This document shows, in pieces, positions 34,945 through 43,766 of a stretch of DNA of 64,000 nucleotides. A program made the translations under genes and the position numbers. A model generated the notes under the pieces. It saw nothing but the letters and a program-made list of their open reading frames with translations, was not told the origin of the DNA and did not search any database. Every line of letters starts with the position of its first letter. The first letter of the stretch is position 1. Source of the stretch: Pomphorhynchus laevis (Eukaryota > Acanthocephala > Palaeacanthocephala > Echinorhynchida > Pomphorhynchidae). Location of the stretch: assembly GCA_012934845.2 (NCBI GenBank), contig WNNJ02001997.1, forward strand, positions 80,847 through 144,846, read 5' to 3'.

Positions 34945-35017
34945 CTAGAAAACAATCAGTTTATAAAAACAGTTATAGATACTCATGTCAATTAGAGATT
35001 ATTGACTATATACCACA
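34897..35017 (-). promoter_or_regulatory. 5' LTR of gypsy-1 with TATA box and poly(A) signal
   Basis: On the - strand the LTR holds TTTTTATAAACTG, a TATA box, about 20 nt upstream of ATTGATAAATAAA, which also includes AATAAA. Transcription starting near the latter would put the segment complementary to the primer-binding site at or near the RNA 5' end. Confidence 0.7.
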
Positions 35018-35168
35018 AACGTCATTTCTAATGTAACCGTTTCTCAGGTAATATTTCCAAGTACCTAATTGTTTTATATATTTTCACGAAAATCGTTGTA
35101 TTTTATATTAATTTATAAAATTGATGATAAAAAACGACAACTGTTTATCGCATTTCATACATTTCATG

Positions 35169-35201
35169 CATTTTCAATGGGGTCAATAAAACTGAAAAAG
35201 G
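35169..35201 (+). repeat. 33-bp direct repeat flanking the gypsy insertion region, copy 2
   Basis: This is identical to 30577-30609. It ends at the left tip of the foldback element, whose first bases GG it shares. Confidence 0.8.
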
Positions 35202-36942
35202 CAACATTTCCGGAAGGCGAACACAACTAGGCAAGAAAAAGTTATATAAAACAAAAGATCTTTATTAGAAATTTAAAAAACATATTTCATTTTTTTGCAG
35301 CATAGTGTAGGTAAAGTTTAAAATTAAAATTATTTGTTTTTTCAAAAAAATAAAATTTGAATATTTTTCAAGTAAGTGTTCGGATTAGTTAAAAATTATC
35401 ACACAATGTATGATTTAGCACATTATGTATCTACACCACATATAAGTTTTAGCTCGATACGACGTAGATTACGTTTCAGAGAAAATTTTCAATTTTTGAA
35501 CTTAAAAATATTTTTTCCTAAAAAATCGATATGATAACCCATACTTTTTTCATCTCACAACATCGACCATCTATCAATTAACATTTACACAAAAACTTAT
35601 GAATTGATTTATTCAGTATGTTGAAAAAATTTAATTTTTAATTTTTTAAATTAAAAAAATAATAATTAAAATTTTAACATTGCCCTTGTTAGTAGTTTGT
35701 TTACTGCAATATTTTTATAATACGATTACAAATCATATATCTACATTATTTTCAAGTTTGAGATTGATTTAACATGTATTACGTAACAAAATTTAATTTT
35801 TTGAACTTGAAAATACTTTTTATGCACTTTGGTATGATATCCTATCATTATTTTTAACTTATTATTTCCAACTTACAACAAATCAACGTATACACAAAAA
35901 AATTGACATCATTACTTTATTATTTTGAATAAAAATAAATTTATTTTTAACTATTTTTAAAATTTAAACGCTGGTTTAAAATTGGAGGAATTCGCGTGGA
36001 GACATTGAAACGATATTATTAATATCTCGAAACGATATTTTAAACTGTAATTAAAATGTGTAACAGGAAAGAAAATACAGTTTTTAATAAATATTAAAGA
36101 TGTCTCTTGTTAATTGGTCGAAAAAATCAACGTTATTATGTCTACACCAATGTCTCCACGCGAATTCCGCCAATTTTAAACCAGCGTTTAAAATTTTTAA
36201 AATTGTTAAAAATAATTTTTTTTCAAGATAATAAAGTAATGATACCAATTTTTTTGTGTATACGTTGATTTATTGTAAGTTGGAAATAATAAGTTAAAAA
36301 TGATTATAGGATATCATACCAAAGTGCTTAAAAAGTATTTTGAAGTTCAAAAACATTAAATTTTGTTACGTAATACATGTTAAATCAATCTCAAACTTAA
36401 AAATAATGTAGATTTATGATTTGTAATCCTATTATAAAAATATTACAGTAAACAAACTAAAACTAAGGGCAATGGTAAAATTTTAATTATTATTTTTTAA
36501 ATTTTAAAAATTTAAATTTAAATTTTTTCAACATGCTGAATAAATCAATTCATAAGTTTTCGTGTAAATGTTAATTGATAGATGGTCGATGTTGTGCGAT
36601 GAAAAAAAGTATGGGTTATCATATCGATTTTTTAGGAAAAAATATTTTTAAGTTCAAAAAATTGAACATTTTCTCTGAAGCGTAATAGACGTCGTATCCA
36701 GCTAAAACTTATATGTGGTGTAGATACATAATGTTCTATCATTGTGTGATAATTTTTAACTAATCCGAACACTTACTTGAAACAAATTCAAATTTTAATT
36801 TAAAACAATTATTTTTAATTTCATACTTTACCTACACTATGCTGCAAAAAATGGAAGATTTTTTTAAAATGTTTAATAAAGGTCTTTCGTTTTTTAAAAT
36901 ATTTTTCTTGCCTAGTTGTGTCTGCCTTTCGGAAATGTTGCC
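35200..36942. mobile_element. Foldback DNA element with ~800-bp inverted arms
   Basis: The left arm 35200-36007 and right arm 36148-36942 are reverse complements with scattered mismatches and small indels. The spacer is about 140 bp. The outer tips read GGCAACATTTCCGGAAGG and, at the other end, CTTTCGGAAATGTTGCC. No transposase frame exists, so it is non-autonomous. A clear target duplication is not visible next to the tips. The superfamily is unassigned. Arm divergence suggests it is older than gypsy-1. Confidence 0.9.
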
Positions 36943-37065
36943 ATTATGGTAGGTCTTTTGTATTCGGGGAAACAAAAGTTTGTGAATTGTGATATACGAG
37001 TATCACCAAAAACGTTTACTCGAATATAAATATAATATAATACAAATTTATTTAATGTGGCAAAT

Positions 37066-37082
37066 GCGTACAAGCTGTACGC
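37066..37082 (-). other. 3'-terminal hairpin of LINE-B1
   Basis: GCGTAC, loop AAGCT, GTACGC. The fifth pair of the stem is A-T where LINE-A has G-C, so pairing is kept by a compensatory change. The flanks GGCAAAT and CTTACA are shared with LINE-A. Confidence 0.75.
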
Positions 37083-38104
37083 TTACAAGTCCACAAACAA
37101 AAATGAAAAAGTCAAGCAGATAAATTGTTTAAATGTGATCGAATTTGTCGTTTGAAGCACGATAGGGAAGTTGATTGGCGTATATGAATGGGCAGATGAT
37201 TCCACGATAGAGGAGCAGCCACCAGAAATGAACCGGAGTCCAAAGGAGGTAGAGTAGTTTGGGACATGTAAAAGAAGGGACTTACATGAACGCAAAGAAC
37301 GGTAAACAGAACGAGAATTATCAAGAAAAGGAAGGTTGAGAAATGAAGGGGTATGAAAAGTTACAAGGCGGAAAGCAACGATAAGAAGACGAATTTGAAC
37401 ACGACAATAAGTTGTAGGCAAATCGAGAGAAGCAAGATGGTAGGATGTATGACCAAAACGACGAAGACGGAGGAAAATTCGGACAGCTGCGTTGACGATG
37501 CGTTGTAGGAGAAGAAGAGTGGATTTAGGCGAGTTGGAAAATAGACTAAGACAATAATCGAGTCTAGAAAAAGGGAGAAGATATGAGAGTCATACAAGAA
37601 GGTAAATCGATCAATCTACGAACTTGACGGAGGTTGCGGAGTATCAAGGTAGATGAGCGTACTTTATCTCTAACGAAAGGTTTAAGTGAAAGTCGGTTGT
37701 CAAAATGGAAGCCTAGGAAAACGAGATTATCAACGATATGAAGAATTGTAGAATTTTATGATACGGAGGGAGGTTCGAAGCCGAGGCGTCGAGGTTGGAT
37801 CTACATAATTTTGGATTTATCAGGATTCAGAGAAAGGCGAAGGGAAGAAAGATGATTGGAAATTGAGACAAGACAGTTGGAAACAGAAACACTAAGATCA
37901 TGAATACGATAAACAGGTGCATGATCATAGATGAGAATGTCATCAGCATATTGCATAACATGGACGTTAAATTTATGAGAAATCGATGACAAGTCACCGA
38001 GAAGAAGAGAGAAAAGCATAGGGCCCAATACTTGGACGAGTTGAACAATGTGGTTAGGAAGGGTAAGATAAAGGAGCAGATATTTTTAAGCAAGTGAGTG
38101 GGAA

Positions 38105-39532
38105 TTAGTTCAGAAGGAGAGGTTTTATTAGGTAATGACAGCAGAACCGAAGAAACTTCATCAGACGAAACGGGAAGATGAAAACTTTCCTTCCTTCTGG
38201 GAGGGAAGTATTTGAAGAGAAGAGTGGGTACAAGGGGAATATAGGTAGTAGGGAAAGTAAATTAAATAGCTTAGTTTGTAGATAAGAAGAAAATTTATCA
38301 GGATTTATATTACAAGGGGTAGATGATCGTGAAAGAATTGAGTTTAAGATTTTCCAATGAGATTTAGAGTTGGAATATGACTCGAGTTGATTTCGCCAAA
38401 AGAGAGTACGTTTAGTACGTATAAGAATGAGATATAAACGGCGTTGATAAAAGTAGGAATCACGAAGATTTGGAGTGAGTGAGTAGGGAGAACGTTTAAG
38501 AAAGCGTTTATACATACGAAAAGAGTGACGGAGTCGACGCTTAGAAAGACTACAGTCAGAATCGAACCAGGGAGCATGGCGCAAGCGCTGGGAGCGTCGG
38601 AGTCGACTAGGCAGAAGTTTATTGATGAAAGACATAAGTTCAGAATCAATCAGAATGTAGAAATCATCGGTAGAGAGATAGTTAAGAGGAAGTGAAAAGA
38701 GTGAAGAATTGAGTAAGGCTGTGCAGAGAATAGGGATATCGAGAAGCTTCCAGGGTCGACTTGGTGTAGATAATGGTAAAGGCGGAGAAGGAGGATGGGG
38801 ACGAGTAAGAGTAAGAGTGACAAGGAAATGATCGGACAAACCAGGATCAGTAATTGACAAGGAGGTATAGTCATTGAAGCAGTTAGGAACATCAATGATG
38901 TCGAGAGCACCGCCGAGAATATGAGTTGGGCTTGTTGAAAGTAATTTATAGTTAAAATCAGAAAAAAGATTAGTTAAAGTGATAGAGTCAGAGTCAGACG
39001 GGCGATCAAGACGAATGTTAAAGTCACCGAGAACAAAAGAAGGAGTATAAGACAATGAACAGTGAGACATTAGATCTGCAAGGTCGTTAAAGAAGATACG
39101 TGATGGGGCAACTGAACCTGGACGGTATACAATCACAAGTTCCAGAGGGAAAGGCGTTGATAATCTGCATATGAGTAATTCGAACGAAGTGTAACGGATG
39201 TTAACGTTGATTTTACGTAAAGACATTGGGTGACGAGCAATGGCAACAATACCGCCATGGTTAGACGCAGTAGATGTATGAGATGTAATTTGACGAGCTG
39301 ATTCAACTAGAGAACAACCAGAGCGACATAGACGACGAATAGCAAGATCGTCGGAGTCAGAGTGCCAGGATTCGGTAATGCAGAGAATATCGATAGATAA
39401 TTGATCGAAGATATCGAGAAGCATATCAGCTTTATGAAGAATGGAGCGAGTATTGAATAGACTAAGACGAAAAGTATGCTTAGGAGCGAGATCGACTAGC
39501 GAAGAAGACAAGGGGGAGAGATGGGACGCCAT
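38105..39532 (-). pseudogene. LINE-B1 ORF2 N-terminal: AP endonuclease and linker
   Basis: The 475-residue frame starts MASHLSPLSSSLVD at an ATG. It shows SLFNTRSILHKADML, ILCITESWHSDSDD (catalytic Glu region), NHGGIVAI, VIVYRPG, FVLGDFNIRLDRPSD and DPGLSDHFLVTL. The linker includes RHAPWFDSDCSLSKRRLRH, like the PWF(D/N) block before RT in CR1-type elements. It ends by frameshift before RT motif 1. In B2 the homologous segment (49376-50125) is nearly identical but has its own single-base deletion near 49820. Confidence 0.85.
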
Positions 39533-40820
39533 CGAATTTTTGGCCTTGTGTGAACAACGTGAAAATTTCCGTTGATTTGACGTATAGATAAGGATGACTC
39601 GCCGTTTGTTTCACGTCGATGTTTCTCAATGCGAGCTAAATTGAGCTGGGCAATATCAGAAGGGGAGCGGTCAGGAAAGATACGGCAAGTAGATGAAGTG
39701 GTAAGAAGTTTAAAACGTTGGGAGAGTACCGAAGAGGCATGTGAACTATGTCGGAAAACGATTTTTAAGAGTGGAGGACTGAGATGATTGGATTTAGTGG
39801 ATTTGTTTAAACGAATAAAGGATACAGGAGCGATATTATTGAAGAGGGATGGGTTATCATCAGGAAGAATGGTTGCTAGGATAGACCTGAAAGCAGATAC
39901 ATCATCATCGAGGCGAGATTGTGGAGAAGCAGATTCGGAAAGCTTTAAGTTTGATATGATTATACAGCGATCGCGCGAAGGAAAACGATTTCGTGGAAGT
40001 GGTGGACGGACAGAGCTGGTAGGAGTCGAGGTAGATGAGCAGATAGAAGTGGAAATGACAGGGGTGCTTGATAAAGAATTAATATTGGTTGGAGCAAGTG
40101 TGACAGGAGCGGGGTGTTGAATCGGTTGATCAGAGATGTGACTGGATATGATTTTAAATAAAGGATGTAAATTATTTGGAAGTGTTACGTGGGAGGTAGA
40201 GTAAGGAGAATTAAGATAGGTTGGGGCATGAGTGGCAGGAATGGAGTGTTGAATCAGTTGATCGGAAATGTTGCTGGAAATGATTTTGATGGAAGGATGT
40301 AAATTATTGAGAAGTGATACGGGGGAGGTCGAGTAAGAAGTACGTGAAGAGAATAAAGAAGTTTGAGATTTATTTAGATTGGGGGAGGAATACGAAAGAG
40401 GAGGTACGAGATGAAAAGCTTTACCGTTAGCATTGTTAGAATGAGAGAGATTAATGGAAGTTTGGTACGCAGTTGAACGAGGAGTGTGTAAGAGAGTAGG
40501 TTCAATATTGGGATTATATGATGCGAAGCCAGATGTTGATGCGAGGGAAACATCTAAAACAGCATTGGTCTGAGTGGTCGTGTGTGATAAGGAGAAGATG
40601 AGCAGGATTACTGTAGTAGTCGTACTGATGTACAAAAACCGCATGTGAACTGTTTACGTTTATACACCGAGTGGTCGGATATTTTAACACGAACAAGTGT
40701 CCATATATCACAATCTTTGGAATCGCATCCAACTTCGAAGCTGATATAACCATCATTGCATTCCGATGTGGAAAATTCTTGATCAGGAACAGGGATCTGA
40801 GATCGCGCTTTTTTAGGCAT
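39496..40820 (-). pseudogene. LINE-B1 ORF1: zinc-finger plus RNA-binding protein, one frameshift
   Basis: ORF1 proteins of such LINEs bind the element RNA. The frame starting at 40820 (MPKKARSQIPVPDQEF) contains VGCDSKDCDIW and FTCGFC, a Cx4C...Cx2C zinc-binding pattern. A frameshift in 40608-40644 moves it to the long frame ending at 39496. That frame has a 200-residue Ser/Thr/Pro/Asn-rich linker and then a globular part, RDRCIIISNLKLSES through SFIRLNKS, CRIFPDRSPSDIAQ and KIRWRPIS, which resembles the RRM plus C-terminal domain of L1/CR1-type ORF1p. The end overlaps ORF2 by 37 nt. Confidence 0.75.
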
Positions 40821-40865
40821 GACCTTTTATCGATAGATTGAGCTCAATCCGCGAGCGTAGCGAGC

Positions 40866-41190
40866 GGAACTGACAGGAATAATCTGGAACTGACAGGAAT
40901 AATCTGGAACTGACAGGAATAATCTGGAACTGACAGGAATAATCTGGAACTGACAGGAATAATCTGGAACTGACAGGAATAATCTGGAACTGACAGGAAT
41001 AATCTGGAACTGACAGGAATAATCTGGAACTGACAGGAATAATCTGGAACTGACAGGAATAATCTGGAACTGACAGGAATAATCTGGAACTGACAGGAAT
41101 AATCTGGAACTGACAGGAATAATCTGGAACTGACAGGAATAAACTGGAACTGACAGGAATAATCTGGAACTGACAGGAATAATCTGGAAT
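40866..41190 (-). repeat. 5' tandem array of LINE-B1, 20-bp unit, about 16 copies
   Basis: The unit GGAACTGACAGGAATAATCT is repeated almost without variation (one AAACT variant near 41143). It begins next to the GC-rich block CCGCGAGCGTAGCGAGCGG. By position it is the 5' UTR or promoter of the LINE, analogous to monomer arrays of some mammalian L1s. Long antisense frames across it are artefacts of the 20-bp period. Confidence 0.95.
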
Positions 41191-42546
41191 GTAATTTGTG
41201 TAAGAGTTTTAATAACCAAGACTTATTTTTAACGAATATAGCATTCACCACTGGTCTTCAACCAGGTACAACTGATACTTTGATATTTGCATAAACTCTA
41301 AGGGACATTGCTTACTTGAATTATGTCATGTTGGTGTGTCACACTCCTATCATGAAATACACGAACGTGCAACCGTGAAATACAAGCATGAACGTGCAAT
41401 AATTAAATACACGAACGTTAAGATAGTTCATAAGAATTGACATACAGTTAAGGTTTACACAAAGGCCGTGAAAATATACGCTAATATCTTTGGACATATT
41501 TCTGATGAATGTTCTGAAATGTTAACTTATTTTTATATTTAATAATGTAAGATAATTGTAAATATATATTAATTCTAATACTACATAACATAATTGAAAT
41601 AATTTTAGTTTTATGTAGAATTAATGTCTTGCATTGGGTGGATTTTATTGGACAGACATACTTATATCAGATATTATACATAGCAATCAAGAATTGAATG
41701 TGTGTCAATTAAAGTAAGCTATCACAGCTTTTCAATTCAAGCAAGCTGTGTCCTAAGGGGCATTACTTGATTTATGATCAAGTTCAAGCAAGCTGTGTCC
41801 TTGATTTATGATCAAGCAAGTTTCGCACACTCCTAGCATAAAAATACACGAACGTGCAAGTATGAAATACAAACATGAACGTGCAATCATGAAATACATA
41901 TCTTTGGACATGTTTCTGATGAATGTTCTGAAATGTAAACTTATTTTTATATTTAATAAAGTAAGATAACTGTCACCAGATTAGTGCACTTAGTCGAAAT
42001 TTCGAAATAAATAATACATTTTATTTCATCAATCCTATGGGTGTAATCAAGTTTACGCCAGTTAAAAATATCTTTATTTATTATCCATTTTTATTTTTTA
42101 ATTGTCTTTTTTGTATATATTCTATGAATAGCGATCACAGCAGGAAATATTGCTCAAAATCGAGTCTGAGTATTGCATCTGAAAAATCATCATCAAACAC
42201 AGTACATCTTTCAAACGATTAAAAATATAGCATCTGCATTGATTGCACGGTAAAAACCTTGCGAGACTATACATATCATTGTTAAAAAAGTTTGAGATAA
42301 ATAACATACATTTAAGATCTAAAGTAAATACACAAATTACAATAAATAACATACACAAATCACAATCTAAAGTAAATACAATAACAGATACTCGGTTTTA
42401 CGATTACTTCAACACTATATTACTACGATTAGTACGATTTTAACGTTTACAACGTTTACATCGATTACATCGATTACTTTAACGATTACTTTAACGATTA
42501 CTTTAACGATTACTTTAACGGAAGTATATCTATATTACGTTAAAAT
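41191..42546. other. Spacer between head-to-head LINE-B1 and LINE-C, with repeats
   Basis: The spacer is bounded by a ~30-bp inverted pair: 41195-41225 and 42545-42575 both read AAGTCTTGGTTATTAAAACT plus CTTACA in the sense of their adjacent LINE. Inside, a direct repeat (41341-41557 and 41826-41972) shares CACGAACGTGCAA and GATGAATGTTCTGAAATG. The phrase CAAGCAAGCTGTGTCC is repeated near 41735 and 41790. The stretch 42462-42528 is a tandem of CGATTACTTTAA-like 12-mers. No gene is recognised. Part is probably LINE-C 5' UTR. Confidence 0.6.
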
Positions 42547-42620
42547 AAGTCTTGGTTATTAAAACTCTTACAATTAATATATACAATAAATATACACAGT
42601 TTGATTGTGTTCGTACCATT

Positions 42621-43766
42621 ATGAAGAACAAGAAGGTTAACTCTACAAGTTTTCAAGTACAGTGTGACTCTGATGATTGTCGACGTTGGTCGACTATTAC
42701 AATCGCAACTGATTCAAATTATAATTCTAGTGGGTCATTTATGTGTGGATTTTGCGCTTCCCTGCGCATTCAATCACTAGAAGAGGAAATAAGTGTTTTA
42801 AGAAAAGCAATTCAAAATATAAATCATTGCCAGTGCAACATGAATTCCAAGGATGCATTAACAAATACATTCAATAACAGCATTCATGTTTTATCAAATT
42901 CAACTGTGCATTCTAGTGGGTCAATTGTAAATGTTCACAACAGGAGACTCGAAGTAAGCGATTGCATAATGGATCAGCGTACAACAGGGAATGATATATT
43001 GCAAAATTCCACTAGCAATCATCATATCAATCAAATATCCAATATTACCCCACAAGCTCACTCTACACGGGTATGGAAGAATATCAACGGACGTCATTTT
43101 CGAAGTTCATCAAGTATTAATCAACAAAATTTGCAACTTGATTCCAAACTTGGTGGATCCAACTGTAAAGATCGTTCTAGGGATATTAATTCAATGTCTA
43201 AATCGTCAGTGATGGTTGCAAATGTCGGAGAATTTTCCGTACATAAAACAGGAAACGGCCAGAATAAAGAACCATTAACTGAACCGCTAGATATTAATGC
43301 GCGAATGCGTGGCGAAAACCGAGATCGGTGCGTAATCTTTGCTAATATACCGGAATCTAACTCTTCGGAGCCTCAGCTACGTATTGATCATGACGTGAGT
43401 ATAGTTCGGGAAGTATTATCAAAAATGTTTACTTTAGGTGAGGAATCTATAGCCTCATCTCTTCTAGTGAAATCATTGTTCAGGTTAGGTAAGAAAAATG
43501 AAGAACGTGTACGCTTATTGAAAGTGGTATGTAAATCGTCCGACAATGTTAACGAGATCTTACGCAGAGGGTATAAATTAAAAGGTCAAACTACTAAAAT
43601 CTTTAAGGATCTCAGCATTCAGGATCGTAAGATGCGACATCAAGCTTGGGAAGAGCTAAAGACCAGGAATGCTTCTGGTGAAAAGGACTTGACAATAAGA
43701 AATTTTTATGTGGTTCGAAGAAAGCCATTTGTACGTTGGAATCCAATCGGTCCGTTAATTGCTTAG
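42621..43766 (+). CDS. LINE-C ORF1: zinc finger, coiled coil and RNA-binding domain
   Basis: I choose the ATG at 42621 (MKNKKVNSTSFQ), not the earlier open-frame start at 42552, because LINE-A and LINE-B ORF1s also begin with a short basic stretch just before the finger. Residues about 13-45 hold VQCDSDDCRRW and FMCGFCAS (Cx4C...Cx2C). LEEEISVLRKAIQNI follows as a likely coiled coil. A polar Asn/Ser-rich linker spans about residues 65-235. The C-terminal part has NRDRCVIFANIPESN, VKSLFRLGKKNEERVRLLKV, KIFKDLSIQDRKMR and FVRWNPIG, an RRM-like plus C-terminal domain order known from L1/CR1 ORF1p. It has no internal stop. The last 31 nt overlap ORF2. Confidence 0.85.
   Translation: MKNKKVNSTSFQVQCDSDDCRRWSTITIATDSNYNSSGSFMCGFCASLRIQSLEEEISVLRKAIQNINHCQCNMNSKDALTNTFNNSIHVLSNSTVHSSGSIVNVHNRRLEVSDCIMDQRTTGNDILQNSTSNHHINQISNITPQAHSTRVWKNINGRHFRSSSSINQQNLQLDSKLGGSNCKDRSRDINSMSKSSVMVANVGEFSVHKTGNGQNKEPLTEPLDINARMRGENRDRCVIFANIPESNSSEPQLRIDHDVSIVREVLSKMFTLGEESIASSLLVKSLFRLGKKNEERVRLLKVVCKSSDNVNEILRRGYKLKGQTTKIFKDLSIQDRKMRHQAWEELKTRNASGEKDLTIRNFYVVRRKPFVRWNPIGPLIA

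Larger units (their letters stand above)
31100..35017 (-). mobile_element. Young Ty3/gypsy-type LTR retrotransposon (gypsy-1), both LTRs present
   Basis: This 3.9-kb element is flanked by the 5-bp target duplication AACGT (31095-31099 and 35018-35022) and by two 121-bp TG...CA LTRs that look identical, so the insertion is recent. Reading on the - strand: gag from about 34877, two zinc knuckles (CFFCGNAKHPRAQC and CRSCQKVGHFAKMC) at 34143-34241, protease ALIDTGSSSNF near 34007, RT with YLDDILIAG near 33190-33200, RNase H with EVETDASK about 32424-32783, integrase HHCC zinc domain about 32267-32381 and its D,D,E core about 31903-32185. There is no envelope. It looks nearly whole, with about one break. 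It resembles gypsy elements with IDFKGPLP, YNPRGNGQCERLNG and LLCTSTNATLHERMF in integrase. Confidence 0.95.
37040..41190 (-). mobile_element. LINE-B copy B1, full length with an RT deletion
   Basis: The 3' end at left carries the hairpin 37066-37082 (GCGTAC/GTACGC). Reading on the - strand from 41190: 5' array of 20-bp repeats, ORF1 (ATG at 40820), ORF2 (ATG at 39532). Compared with B2 about 500 bp of RT is missing at 38043-38044, which removes motifs A and B, and the RT frame also ends at SKIM (37801). LINE-B is a sister of LINE-A: same layout, same ORF1 finger and same kind of 3' end. Confidence 0.9.

Noticed and set aside
40827-41251. Two long - strand frames with a repeated peptide (SVPDYSCQFQIIPVS type)
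   Set aside because: They are translations of the 20-bp tandem array of LINE-B1. A stop-free repeat unit gives open frames by chance, and ORF1 starts downstream of the array.
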